Below, piece by piece: positions 1 through 10,771 of a DNA stretch of 64,000 bases. Origin of the DNA: Metallyticus violacea. Its lineage: Eukaryota > Arthropoda > Insecta > Mantodea > Metallyticidae. Under the pieces are notes generated by a model that worked only from the letters and a program-made list of their open reading frames with translations, searched no databases and was not told the DNA's origin. Position 1 is the first letter of the stretch. Every line of letters starts with the position of its first letter. The DNA lies in contig CM060833.1 of NCBI GenBank assembly GCA_030762175.1, positions 2,048,501 through 2,112,500 on the forward strand. The letters run 5' to 3'. A program made the position numbers and the translations under genes.

Positions 1-299
1 AAACACAGAACACACTTATATAATATAATTATTCCATTTTTACGGTAGAATGTTTTAACATATACTTCAATGTTTTAAAGTGGATGCAGCTCTATAAAGT
101 ATTGTATAATGAAATAACAACGTTTTCGTTAAATAAATAATATGGTTAAAATGCTTCAAAAAGGAGGTCAAGTTTATATTTTTAATTTGTGTTTTACAAT
201 ACATAATTCCAGATATATTCATATTTAAAGGCGCATTTTTTCTTAAAATGCCAAATATATGCATTGTACACAGACTACATTAACGTGTATTGCACCTTG
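1..299. other. AT-rich non-coding DNA
   Basis: This stretch is AT-rich and shows no convincing exon, RNA gene or repeat boundary. The only open frame is short, low in complexity and without splice context. Confidence 0.6.
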
Positions 300-1530
300 A
301 CAACCATCAATCTGGTTTCAAACAGGACATATCACCACCACGACATTGTTGAAAGTGACAGGACATCCGTGAAACCTGCAACGAGATAAAAGTAACTTTA
401 CTTGCATTCAGTGAAGCTTTTGACACTCGACCGGACAAACTTAAGCCTACATAATATCTGTGTTAGCTGATGGTTGCTTGTCCGTCTCACTAAGACAGGG
501 TTAGTACTCATACCACTACTTTTTATACTTTACATCAACGACATTGCTAAACCATCTATACCCTGACGACTTTCACACCGTTCCTCGTTCTGTCCATGGC
601 TGTAGTAAATGAAAATCTAACCTCCATCTCCCTTGGGACTAAAACGAATCCACTTAAATTACAGGCTATAATCTGATACACAAATGTGCAGTACTTAAAG
701 TGATCTCAAACAACAATGTCATTAATATATCGCAGATGTTTAGACTTCGATCTAGAAAACCCACACATGTAATAAAATATTTTGTTTGATTCACACATTA
801 AAACATGTAACAAAAGATCAAACCCCTCAATCTCATTCAAGTGTCTGTTATGCCTCACTGTGATGTCTTGTACTGAGCAGATCGACAGATTACAACACGT
901 TCACAATACTTGTGTTTGTTTTGTCTTCAACACTCGCAAATTTGATCACGTGACACCTCTACGCAATCAACTGTAATGGCTGCCTCTAATAGAACGCAGG
1001 GGTTTCCATTACCTTGAGTTCCTGTTCAAAATCTTCCACCCCTCAGTATTTCGCCTCCCGTTTCATAACCTGTCCCTACCTGGAACCCTGAAAATGACTT
1101 TACTGTCTACCTCTCGTCACCGTACACATTTCTATTGAACCTCATTCAGCGTGTCAGTTTGTAGAATCGGGAACTCCCTTCCTACTGAAGTCAGAGATTG
1201 TTGGATAATAAAGCAATTTAAAGGTAAATTAAATAGTCATATCAACTCTAGGAATCACAACAGTTAATCTTCTTCTTTCTCTTCCTCCTCCTTCCTCCCA
1301 CCTTGTACCGGAGAAAAAATATTGAAGAACAAGTGGAATTGTAACTCTATCTTTATCAACTTCATAATTTTATTAAAACTATGTAATATGCATTTACATG
1401 CATCATTAATTGGCTTTTTCTGTATGTTATAATATAACTATGTGCTCTATCTCTTCGCCCAGTAGAGTGCAAGAGCCAGGCCCCATAGCCTTAGCTCTGT
1501 CATGGTAAACAAATATTAAACATTAATTAT
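300..1530 (+). pseudogene. Degraded non-LTR retrotransposon, RT 3' part and tail
   Basis: Frame-hopping translation recovers landmarks of a jockey-type reverse transcriptase: a GFR-like region near 310, an AFD-like stretch near 415, and an LYINDIA-like segment near 530. The C-terminal piece RLQHVHNTCVCFVFNTRKFD (about 885-945) resembles the thumb/C-terminal region of such proteins. The following frame reads FHNLSLPGTLK. After about 1260 comes a pyrimidine-rich 3' UTR, ending near 1520 with a CTTAGCTCTGTCATGGTAAA-type tail like those on insect LINE copies. Many stops and frameshifts show it is dead. The clade is inferred from the tail and C-terminal block only. Confidence 0.7.
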
Positions 1531-2639
1531 ATAGATACATACTGGGAACAGCGTCTTCATGTTTTTCAGAAATTATCTCTTGATGCTTCAAATATTAAAA
1601 AATTAACTAATTTAAAAAAATATGAGTGTCATGCTTAACGTCTTTTATATGGAATGCAATACATATCTTTTAAAGGAAATACACAAAGTGACAAAACACA
1701 TTAAAACGTTTAACATTTCGAAGCGAAGCCTTTCCAAGAAGAAAAACTTTTAAATACTGAAGTAGCCAATAGCAACTGGACCATACAATACAGGAGAATT
1801 GACAAGTTGGAAAACTTTAGTAAAACAAATACTTTAGAAGGCAAAATGCGTACATTTGTCAAGTGAAAGTATGAATTAATGAATGAATTTACGTTACTAA
1901 TATTTGTACTTAAACGAATTTACAATTTCTTTAGTTTTACATAACTAGAATGTTATAGTACAAAGAATATTATAATATTAATTTTATTGGTAAATTTTAC
2001 AAATTATTTGATTTTCTTAACAATTATCTGCTGTACACTTATGTTCGGTCTTGGAATCCAGAAGACTGGGTCAACTGTATCTAAATAACTTTAAACTAAA
2101 TAACCATAGAGAGTACAAAATATCTAGCATTTATTTGAAGAATATTTGAAAATTAACTCAATCAAATATTTCTTTAACATTTATTGCACCTTATCTTAAC
2201 CTCTTCTTACCTTAGGGTTAGCTATCTTGAATAGTTTATAGGTCTCAGATAACACCCGGTTGTTGACCTACTCATATTATATAGATTTAATCCATATTAA
2301 TTTTTATATTAAGTTTTCTATTCTGCTGTACTTTTCTCCCCTTTATTAAAACCTTCTAATATTTGTCCAAAATTTCTCTGTGGCCTTACCTAAATAGACA
2401 CATTGGTTGTTATATATTTATCAAATCTTTCTAATTACTATTTCCCTTTCTAATCCAATAAATATGCTGAAATATATATGAATGATAAACCCAGCCATTT
2501 TCATAACTATAAAGATAAATTGAGAGTGCACCTTATGAAAAACAATAGCAGCTCTCTCTAAGAGTGTTTTCAGAAAATCCAAAGAAGATAAATCATCAAT
2601 TATATGAAACAATCATGTAGCGAAAACTTAAGGACCTCG
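1531..2639. other. AT-rich non-coding DNA
   Basis: About 1.1 kb of AT-rich sequence. I see no gene, inverted repeat or SINE. The short frames contain no recognisable domain. Confidence 0.55.
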
Positions 2640-3335
2640 TCCTAAGAGTTAAACACTTGGCAGTCTTTCGACCGTACATGCTGCTCTCTATATAGACTCT
2701 ACTTTAAATAAGTTGTTATAGAAGTACAAACACAAAAAATGCGCACGCACGCATGCACACAAACAAACACATTCGTACTCAAAGAGCCCGCCTACTCCAA
2801 CAAAGAGCTTTGCTCACAAGAGAACGAAACTTTGGTCAGTTGTCTACCTGTTCAAACAGACCCCAACATGCTAACCTATCCCTAATGCACTTAACAAACT
2901 TAGCTCCAAGCGCAGTCTACCTCTCTGGGTAGTCCATTAGAATGTTTTTTTTTTTTTTTTTTTTTTTTGAGATGTGTTTAACGCCCGTTTTTACTACTGA
3001 GGCACCACAGGCGGTGGACACTGATGATACATGAAATGAAATGATATATTGGGAAAGGATTTTTTTTTTTTTTAAGGAAGGAAGCGTTCCAGGCCTAAGT
3101 TTAGGTACCTCCCCGGCATTTGCCAGTTATGAAGACTGAGGAAAACCTGGAAAAAACCCCAGTCAGGGAGGACGGTCCTGGCGGGATTCGAACCGCAGAC
3201 CTCCCGCTCACGAGTCCATGCCTTAACGACCTCGGCCACCCGTGGCGGTCCATTAGAATGTGCTGCCATGTTTCTTTGTCTCCACAAAAACAGACATTCT
3301 CTGCCCAACCTAACCTATTATTTTAGTCTCCTTCA
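2640..3335 (-). pseudogene. LINE ORF2 C-terminal fragment split by a SINE
   Basis: Ignoring the SINE at 2945-3247, the - strand reads from 3335 down to about 2640 as a continuous C-terminal LINE segment: ENVCFCGDKETWQHILMD, then further residues to GAKFVKCIRDRLACWGLFEQ. The arrangement C-x-C-G-x2-ET-x2-HIL matches the C-terminal cysteine/histidine knuckle of R1/jockey-type ORF2 proteins, with the last Cys replaced by Tyr in this copy. There is at least one internal stop. The SINE insertion, with its target duplication, falls inside the knuckle-encoding DNA. Confidence 0.55.
2945..3247 (-). repeat. SINE family 1 (tRNA-Ser/Leu-like head), full copy
   Basis: Read on the - strand, the element starts with a tRNA-like head: A-box-like GTGGCCGAGGTCGTTAAGGC and B-box GGTTCGAATCCCGCC. 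A conserved body follows, then an internal A-run and a 3' region ending in GGGCGTTAAACAC plus poly(A). It is flanked by 13-bp direct repeats GTCCATTAGAATG at 2932-2944 and 3248-3260, a target-site duplication. Other copies lie at 40897, 55425, 62018 and 62910, with a 3' fragment at 13806. RNA polymerase III origin and LINE-mediated insertion are inferred from this structure. Confidence 0.9.
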
Positions 3336-3341
3336 ATCCTA

Positions 3342-3357
3342 ATCACACACACGCATA

Positions 3358-3419
<62 letters not shown>
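3342..3419. repeat. (CA)n/(TG)n/(TA)n compound microsatellite
   Basis: A short CA run, a TG run and then about 24 TA units. The CA-to-TG junction is self-complementary. The open frame through it is simple-sequence translation, not a gene. Confidence 0.95.
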
Positions 3420-3423
<4 letters not shown>

Positions 3424-3618
3424 AGAGACTGATCAGTCACAAGTCATGGCAACTATTTTTTTTCTCGCGAACAAGAGTCAACACGAAAAATCTAAGATGT
3501 ACGATTGAAAGTATATGGCATTTACTGCCCAGTGGCACCACCAACGGAAGTCTCTTCCACACTCATTCCATCCGAATGCACTCTAAACTTTTTTTAATTT
3601 TCGCTATCCAGTATCTTT
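3424..3618. mobile_element. Orphan terminal region of a mariner-like element
   Basis: From about 3436 to 3545 the sequence matches, with few changes, the inverted complement of the right end of the mariner-like element at 51305-52690. Shared blocks include GTCATGGCAACTAT, AATCTAAGATGTACGATTGA and AGTATA-GCATTTACTGCC. No transposase is attached, so this is a solo end. It runs into a truncated SINE at 3620. Confidence 0.7.
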
Positions 3619-3619
3619 G

Positions 3620-3818
3620 AATCCTAAGTATGACTTCCTTCGGAAGGGAAGTAAAGCCTTGAGTCCCGTGTCGTATATTTACGGCACGAAAAAGAACCTC
3701 AAGCCTGAAAGAAGAGGCCTCTGAGCAAAATTTGTCGGCCGTTTCACGCCCTGAATTGAATGGGACGCTGATGACCTGAGCTGTTAAAGAGCGTCCGTAA
3801 ATAAAATAAAATAAAAAA
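3620..3818 (+). repeat. SINE family 2, 5'-truncated copy
   Basis: It shares the family 2 body (GACTTCCTTCGGAAGGGAAG, AAGAGGCCTCTGAGCAAAAT, TTAAAGAGCGTCCGTAAATA) and ends in an AAATA-type tail. The tRNA-like head is missing. Confidence 0.85.
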
Positions 3819-3829
3819 GGTATTCTTTG

Positions 3830-4895
3830 ACCGCAATTAATAATTTATGTTTGTAGCATAATGCCTTAAACTTATTTTACAATTTTTCAATAAATAGTGT
3901 TTTCATATCGCCCAAATTACCCACAGTTGTTTGTATTCTCCCCATTACTAACTCGCTTTAGAGATTCGTTTTTGGTCCCTCTCTCCCTGCCCCATAGAAT
4001 GTGACAGGGCTTACATAAATATGTTCTACACAATAGTTCCAGGAATAACGCGACATGCGCTCCTGGGTCTATGTGTTTAATGCATACTTCTGGCCGCCGG
4101 TGACCTTCTGAGATGTAAGGACAATAACAAAATGAAGATATGTGATAACATGTAGGGGAGCAGAAGTTATGTTTGGACGGAGAGGAGATTTCACAAAAAT
4201 ACCCCCAGCTGTAATTAAGCGAAACCTGTTGAATTTAGCTGCAAAATACATCACCGGGACAAACTGACCGCTTGAACAGCAGAGGAGGGGAATAACCTCT
4301 TGACGGCAAGGTGACCAAACATACAGCAAGTGGTATTGAAAATTGAAGATAGGTCAGGGACTGCGGCCAAAAACTGGCACTTTAAGAAAATACTTTGCCG
4401 CCAGGGTGATATCAAGACCAACCTTGAAATAATTTAAGTATAGGCTGGACAGGTGACGTTTGGTTAAGAAATAAGGGCAGATCTGAACATTAGAGCATAG
4501 TTATGTGATACAGAAGGAATACTTTTCATTGCTAAACGTATACGCTTAAACATGTTTTGCAGCACATGGTCCAGTGACATGAAACTCGGTATGTGGGGCT
4601 AGCCATGAGCTGACAACAAAAATTGTATTACCGACTCTCTTATTTTAAATGGAATATCCCAATATATTTTTACATTTTCAAGCAATGCTCATTAAGGGAT
4701 TTTCAAAAAGTACGTACACATTTATTACTGCTAAATCAAGAAAACAAATTGTAACGAACAATAAATTGCTCCTTGCTTAACAAAAACAAATCAAAGCCAG
4801 CTCAACATCTAAATTCTGTGTTCAAACTGGTAGCCTTCAACACTTTCAGTTGGAACTTTCTCGGTATACTACTGATTTCAAACGTCCCCACAAAT
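3830..4895. other. Non-coding DNA without recognised features
   Basis: About 1 kb without a supportable gene. A - strand frame at 4069-4329 has no domain signature, no splice context and no repeat of known type. Confidence 0.5.
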
Positions 4896-5480
4896 ACAGT
4901 ATGTCCCACAATGAACGCAAGCTTTATTTTAATAATAAAACACATTATTGATTAGAAACGTGCTAATATCATTAAGTCAACATGAAACACAAACACCAGG
5001 AAAATGTCCACGGCTTCTTTGACACATCTTGACTCTGTTGGCAAAATTTTCAAAGGCTTTAGAGCAAAGTTCCGGCTGAACATTTCTAATTTTTGTCCGG
5101 ATTGTCCATATAAACACAAAATTTAAATTCGCTCCAAGCTGATTCTCGGAAATGTTAATTGCGAATCGACTTCATTGGGCTCTGTCTGACGAGGACAGAT
5201 GATTTGATGTGCTCTGTTATCTTCAAATTTCCTTTGTCTCTACACTGTTGACATGTTAGGCGCATTTCGTCTACTGAAACATACACGAAGTCTTCGAACG
5301 GTCTCTACATAACATTCACCGTACTTTCATAATCTGAACGCTTGTATCGCGCCCCCTTTTGCTGATAAATGACAATCGTTAATCGCAATACAAGCAGTCT
5401 CTTAATTTTCAGGTCTGGCAACCTAACAAACCGACAGAAGGGCTCAATTTAAAAATTGCTTTCGTTATGGGACACCTATA
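4896..5480 (-). mobile_element. Internally deleted mariner/Tc1-like element (- orientation)
   Basis: The ends are inverted: TATGTCCCACAATGAACG at about 4899 against the complement of CGTTATGGGACACCTATA at 5463-5480, giving a shared TGTCCCA-AA-GAA terminus. Inside, the - strand encodes the C-terminal tail of an HTH/DDE transposase of the DUF4817-associated insect kind (VQPELCSKAFENFANRVKMC). The rest of the transposase is absent, so this is a short non-autonomous derivative. Confidence 0.6.
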
Positions 5481-6356
5481 GAAATCTGGGAATCTTGCTG
5501 GCCCCTCTATGTGACCTCTCCTACTAATCCATTTCTGGTCTAAGTACGACGAACATTCAGTCCACAGCGAGCTGGAAGTCCATCTTGTTGACTAGATTTG
5601 CAGCAACTTTGCGATAGCCGGTACTGTGTGATTACGAACCAAATCCAGGCGGAGGACTTTGAGTACACCGCTAGTATGTGTAAATACTCCTAGTATATAT
5701 ATATCTTAAGTATTATTGAATCAATAAATGCCCTAAAACTTTTAGCAACGCTATGTATGAGAAAATGAACGAGAGCAAATTGTTTTTATTTATTGTTTGT
5801 TCCGTTTTCTTCTCAGGATTTTATGATATTTGGACGTAATTTAAATGTCACTTTTCAGTGCCCAAGCAGGTAATGACAATATCTTACGTTACTTCTTCTT
5901 AAGTTAAAGTGCCAACCTTGAAATGCGAATTAAAAACAAGGGAAGGCAGAGCACCCTTTTTTTAAAAATTTTTTTATTTCTAAGCAACACATGCTCTGCT
6001 GTTCGGAATTCCGGATGAGAGTTTTCAACTTTCGACGCAGCGGAACTTGGAAATTTCCGTGAAAGTTTTGCAGACACAGCTTGACATTATACTGCGACAG
6101 TCTTCTTTTGTCATAATGCCTGAAGGCGTTGCTACTGGTCCCGTCTTTTAAGAAATAGTAACTACAGCAAACTTTCTTTTTCCCCCTGTCGGATATTTTA
6201 CTGTGAGTTTCTTGTCATCTGGCGCTGATATATCAGCCAATCTAATGCGCTTACAAATAATGTGACTTGTCTTTTGCCTGCTCTGCTCATAAGCCAACAT
6301 TTAATTTTTACTAGAGCTTAGCAATTAAGCATTTCATTTAAACGCAAAAAATGCTT

Positions 6357-6394
<38 letters not shown>

Positions 6395-6882
6395 CTATTT
6401 TTAATATACCAGAATTATAGTGGTAAAAATCATTAATAAAATACAACTAGTCATCCAATTGTTTTCATTGTTCAAGCAGAGAAACTTTGAGAATGTTTCC
6501 TAAACATCCACTAACGCGCTGTCGTATATTTTAAATTCATCTAAAACTTGGTTCCACTTTCGACATTTCTTCAGTGCACCAAACACTTGTTTTTAACAAT
6601 AAATAAATGCGTAATAACTAATAAAAGTGCGGGAGAGACAGTGAAAATCGCAGGCAAAACATGATGTGGGAGTTATCTGTGCAGTGCCCTTGCGCGGACG
6701 CTCAGAAATACGAGTTGACACAGTTGTTCTCTCTGTATATCCATCTACGAAAATACTTCTATAATGTCAACGTAGTTTATTCTAAAAGTAGCGAAATATA
6801 AAACAAAAGTTTATGAATTTATTAAAAATATGCTGGTGCTTGTTCGTTAGGAACTTTAAATGTTGGGTTGGATTGGATCGTT
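5481..6882. other. Non-coding DNA with a (GA)n microsatellite
   Basis: No coding region or transposon end is recognised here. A (GA)16 run occupies 6361-6392. Confidence 0.55.
6361..6392. repeat. (GA)n microsatellite
   Basis: Uninterrupted GA dinucleotides, about 16 units. Confidence 0.97.
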
Positions 6883-7659
6883 AAACACATAAACTCGCTC
6901 TCCTAACGGCCGCGCTTGTAATTAGCACAGTGGAGGTGTTGGTCTGTTATTTCACTAACATACAAGTACTTAACTGACAATTTTCGAATTCGGTACTTGA
7001 GTCTTGGTTAACGATTGGCAAGGGAAAGCGGGGGAGAGACACTGAAGTAGATGAGTTTTCTAAAATGTTTCCGGATAAAATACACCGAAGACTCCACCTC
7101 CCCCCCTCAGAAGGGCCACTTCCATACCAGGTGCCGGCGCAGAAACCTTCCCAAAGCGCAAGTAATCACCAAACCGCACCGGCCCACCTTGTCTGCAACT
7201 GTAACGGAACCAGTGGAATGAAAACCCCAGTATTTAGCCTGAGTGACTAAGAATAACCCAAGGCCAGGATGTCCGATCTCATGGGATTTGAACCCAGGAC
7301 TTCCCAAGTGCGAGTTCTAAACATTGCCGCCTTACCCCGCTCTGTATTAAATTAGGTTACAGGTTTAATAGCCTCCAAACATCAGCACAACCTATAGCTT
7401 CCATAGCTGGCTTAAAATGTCCAGCTTTTATCAGAAACACAAAAGATGTGGGTTGGTGACATTCCAAACTCCAAATCTGGGAATATTTCGCACACTGAAC
7501 ATGACCGAACAATGCACCGTTTAACCTTTACACGAACTACTGACAACGGATAATTCGAAAATTGTCAGTTAAGTACTTGTACGTTAGTGAAATAACAGAC
7601 CAACACCTCCACTGTGCTAATTACAAGCGCGGCCGTTAGGAGAGCGAGTTTATGTGTTT
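6883..7659. mobile_element. Non-autonomous DNA element with 108-bp inverted ends
   Basis: The left end 6883-6990 (starting AAACACATAAACTCGCTCTC) and the right end 7552-7659 are inverted copies. By eye they differ at one position in 108. The interior is about 560 bp, encodes no transposase and hosts SINE family 3 at 7085-7345. Terminal repeats this long suggest a MULE-like or foldback MITE-like element. I could not identify a target-site duplication, so the superfamily is open. Confidence 0.8.
7085..7345 (-). repeat. SINE family 3 (tRNA-derived), single copy
   Basis: On the - strand, a tRNA-like head with A-box-like GCGGGGTAAGGCGGCAATG and B-box GGGTTCAAATCCC is followed by a body unrelated to families 1 and 2. 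It lies wholly inside the 108-bp-TIR element, so it inserted later. No other copy is visible in the window. Confidence 0.65.
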
Positions 7660-7999
7660 CGAGGGATTCTTTTACGACTCAAAGGGGCACTGTTAGCACT
7701 TTGCAACACAAGGGACCTTTATCATTGTACTCATCAGCTGCTATATTCATGCTCTGACCACACTACCAGGGAGTCTCTCTCTATAGGACACAATCAATCG
7801 TTAGGATCTGGTTCAAACAAAAAAATCAGATCCGTACAGAGCGTTAAGAAAGAGATGCTAACGAATAATTTGCATTAAGTGACCCGTTACAAATACTTCT
7901 TTTCCGATATGAAACTTTTTTTATGAAATAATGAAGTCAGACAATGAAAAATATGCGCCTTAATTTTTCACAAAAAACGATTATTTTGAGTTTCATGTA

Positions 8000-8195
8000 A
8001 GGGTTGTTTGATAACCCTGAGCAAGAATAAAGAAATCATAACTTTCTTGGGAAAAATCGTTTTATTTGAACGTAATCTATACACGTATTCCAGCGGTTGT
8101 TTCGGCAACAATCTCTTCATCTGATGCGAATTTCTTTCCTAGTTTCGAGTTGGGGCACGGCAAGTAGTCCGGGGTGTCAAGTTCCTTGTACTTTT
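8000..8195 (-). pseudogene. Mariner transposase C-terminal fragment
   Basis: The - strand encodes a segment containing KKFASDEEIVAETTA, which matches the region after the third catalytic acid of mariner transposases. Upstream, CPNSKLG replaces the usual FPxLK. It breaks down after about 8090. No terminal inverted repeat was found. Confidence 0.6.
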
Positions 8196-8268
8196 GTGAG
8201 GTATGTGTTCACAACAAAACCAGAGTATCGTCGGCATAACCTAACACCGGGCGTACTCCAAATTGACG
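8195..8268 (-). pseudogene. Tiny reverse-transcriptase remnant (YADD motif)
   Basis: The - strand reads GYADDTLVLL followed by a stop. YADD with this hydrophobic tail is the catalytic box of non-LTR reverse transcriptases. Only about 20 residues survive, between a mariner fragment and a SINE, so the call rests on one motif. Confidence 0.4.
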
Positions 8269-8277
8269 TTTTGTCTT

Positions 8278-8572
8278 GGTTTTTTTATTTGTTTTATTTA
8301 CGCACACTGTTTAACATCTCAGGTTATCAGCGTCCCATTCAATTCAGAGCGTGAAACGGCCGACAAATTTTGCTCAGAGGCCTCTTCTTTCAGGCTTGAG
8401 GTTCTTTTTCGTGCCGTAAATGTACGACACGGGACCCACGGCTTTACTTCCCCTCCGAAAGAAGCCATATTTAGGATTTTTACGCCCGAAAAAATCCATC
8501 GATCCTGGCCGGGTTCGAACCCGCGGTCTTGGGTTTAGCAGGTTACCACTAGACCAACAGGGCCGACGATGT
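8278..8572 (-). repeat. SINE family 2, full-length copy
   Basis: On the - strand the head has A-box TTGGTCTAGTGGTAACC and B-box GGGTTCGAACCC, followed by the conserved body and an (AAATA)-type tail. The head most resembles Val/Asp-type tRNAs, which is only a resemblance. The head is better preserved than in the other copies in this window. Confidence 0.9.
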
Positions 8573-8637
8573 TGAATGATGCACCTCATCAGAATGAATC
8601 TACCTTTCTTTGATGCATTTTAGTTTATTTTAAGAAA

Positions 8638-9118
8638 TCACTGAACAGGGGTGACAGCAATTTGGATATTGAAGTTTGTGACAATAGCACACAACTCATC
8701 AAAAGTGGCATGTCGAATTCGTGTCCTGGAGGGCGCTGTAGCTGTGCTCTTCATCATGCACATTTTTGGTCCTTCTTGAATGATGTAGGCAAGGGCGGCT
8801 GCCTTCCTCCGTAAAGAAAATGCTACAATTATTTGTTATTTTCTCTTCTCCTAGTCAACTTTAAGAAAAAGTGCATGAAAACAGCGATGTATAACTGATG
8901 AAGTCTTAATTGTATCTTACGTAATAAGCGCATTTACTATCAACTGTAGTAGCGGTAGCATGCGGGTCCTCCGTTAGCAAGGGAGGCTCATGGGCCAGCA
9001 AACATTTACAAGAACTTACCTTTGTATTCCTCAAAGATGAGTTAGCCCTTCTCCTGATTATTTCTGCGTTCTCTTGGGCCAGCAGGAAGCCCTTGGCCAG
9101 CACTCGATATTCTCTTTT
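8638..9118 (-). CDS. Candidate two-exon gene, 3' part, unknown protein
   Basis: Exon a (9118-9020) is preceded by an AG acceptor and followed by a strong GTAAGT donor at 9019-9014. It encodes 33 residues beginning KREYRVLAKGFLLAQENAEI. Exon b (8802-8638) follows an AG preceded by a TTTTCTTTAC tract and encodes 54 residues beginning AAALAYIIQEGPKMC and ending IAVTPVQ before TGA. Both junctions are phase 0, so the frames join. An AATAAA lies about 13 bp after the stop. The composition looks coding (Arg/Glu/Ala-rich helix, then mixed sequence). I recognise no family. Upstream exons are not resolved. It could also be a transposon-borne exon or a chance pairing. Confidence 0.35.
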
Positions 9119-9129
9119 CTTAGGAACCA

Positions 9130-10420
9130 GGTATTACTGACACCGCGCATAACTGACTAGGGTTGTTTCCACACTTTGTTTGAAACTGAGTGGTTCTGTC
9201 AGTGGAAAGCTGACTTTCACAGCTTTAATTTACAAAAAAGCGAAATTTATGGAGTCTGCAATCAAAGTGAACGTTTTATTGAAGACTTCATTTTCGCGTT
9301 TAAGTTTGGAAGTGAAATGAGTTGGGCCTCATCAACCGAAAGCTAAAGGACTTTGCTCAGTAAGAGGCACAAAATTAAGGAGTTTTTTTATGGTTTGAAA
9401 AAAAAAAGAACATTTTGGCTGGCAGCGTGTAAAGTGAAAAACGAATGTTGTCTATAGGAACGAGATTAGAAAAGAAATTGAAAGAAAGGGTAAATTTCGT
9501 TTCTGTACAGACCGACTGTATTACAATACATCCGTGGCGGTAAACCGGCTTATAAAATTCATTGCTGTTTCTGCAATGACTGCAGAAGGCTTAAGGTGTA
9601 CTTAAACAGCTGAATTAGAAGAGTTCCACATAAACCAGAAGTTATACTACAGACGTACGATGGCACTGCAGTTATGACAAAATGTCGGGGCGGAGCGTAA
9701 CTCTTGATAAAAGAGACCTTCCCCACGCCATAGGGCTTATGTCCCTGGCCCATTCTACTAGGGGAGCCATGAGCCGCGACCCCCCTCCTCATAAGCAGAG
9801 ATGGATGTTTGTTTTCTGCTGTCAAAAATGTTTAGTTGATTGCCAAGTGGAATGCACACCCCACTCCACTAATTGTCTTTCAGAGATAAAAACTGGGGGG
9901 GGGGGGCTTACATTTTGAATGACCATCATAGAAGTGTAAAACATGCAGGTATCTTACGCCGCTACTGTTATTTATTATAATCTCAAGCTCTTTTTATTTC
10001 AGGAATGTTATTTGTATGCTATAAATAATGTCTTTTATTATAATTAACGTTAAAATTAATTTTAAAATGTAAATAAATCTCGGGATTATCAATTTCTTTA
10101 ATAAGTATATCCAATTAAATAAATCAGTTACTTTTCAATGTCATTGCTGATATGAAGATATTACATTGTTAAAATAAAATAAATCTATTAATGTATAAAC
10201 ATTTTAAATGCTGTAGGAAAACGTAACGTAAATAACGTTAAACCCAGATAAAAATAACGTAACCCTATATCGTAAATCTTATTTTGTGTTACTTTCCAGG
10301 TTTCTCGACCGGATGTAAGAACTTAAAAACGTAAAACTAACCTTTCACTGCAGTACAAAAATCGAAGACAGTGGCTGTGATATTAAATATTTGTATATTT
10401 TTATAATGATGCAACTTCAA
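9130..10420. other. Non-coding DNA between two candidate genes
   Basis: No repeat family or exon is clear in this interval. A run of 11 G lies at 9896-9906. The interval separates the - strand candidate at 8638-9118 from the + strand gene starting near 10.4 kb and could hold a shared promoter region. Confidence 0.4.
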
Positions 10421-10421
10421 C

Positions 10422-10771
10422 ATGGCGACTGCCCTCTGTGATCTAAACCCAGAGCTACATCACCTAGTGAGTAAACTTTAATTCTATTCTTCATTGTAAA
10501 CAGACAATTAAAACTGCAATTAGATAAGTAACAATTAATACCGCTGATAAACTATAATCACATTATAAACGTAATGTTATCGATTTAAAGCTGTCAGGCA
10601 AAGGTACAGAATTTAGTGGGAAACGTACAACTTTTGGTTTTGTTGCAGGAAGTTGGATTTGAAATTTCGAGAAGTAACGACACTTTCAGAAAATGGCCAC
10701 CAGGTAGCGCTGATCTATCTATGCTGAGGAGACTTCACAAAGCGTCGTACATTTGTTTCTACGGTTGGTGA
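10422..10771 (+). CDS. Candidate spliced upstream ORF, 55 codons
   Basis: ATG at 10422 has a good context (AACATGG). It opens 15 codons, MATALCDLNPELHHL, ending exactly at a GTGAGT donor (10467). A pyrimidine-rich acceptor (GGTTTTGTTGCAG) ends at 10648. The reading frame resumes there for 40 codons (EVGFEISRSNDTFRKW and on) to a TGA at 10769. That stop lies 4 bp before the signal-peptide ATG of the next frame. It is either a small upstream ORF in the leader of the membrane-protein gene or an independent short protein. It is supported by splice signals only. Confidence 0.35.

Noticed and set aside
7065..7307. Short frames on both strands at 7.1-7.3 kb
   Set aside because: They lie inside SINE family 3.
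9896..9906. Poly(G) runs here and near 18182, 35882, 36486, 37130, 45376 and 46471 as G-quadruplex sites
   Set aside because: Single mononucleotide runs without three further G-tracts nearby; best treated as simple sequence.
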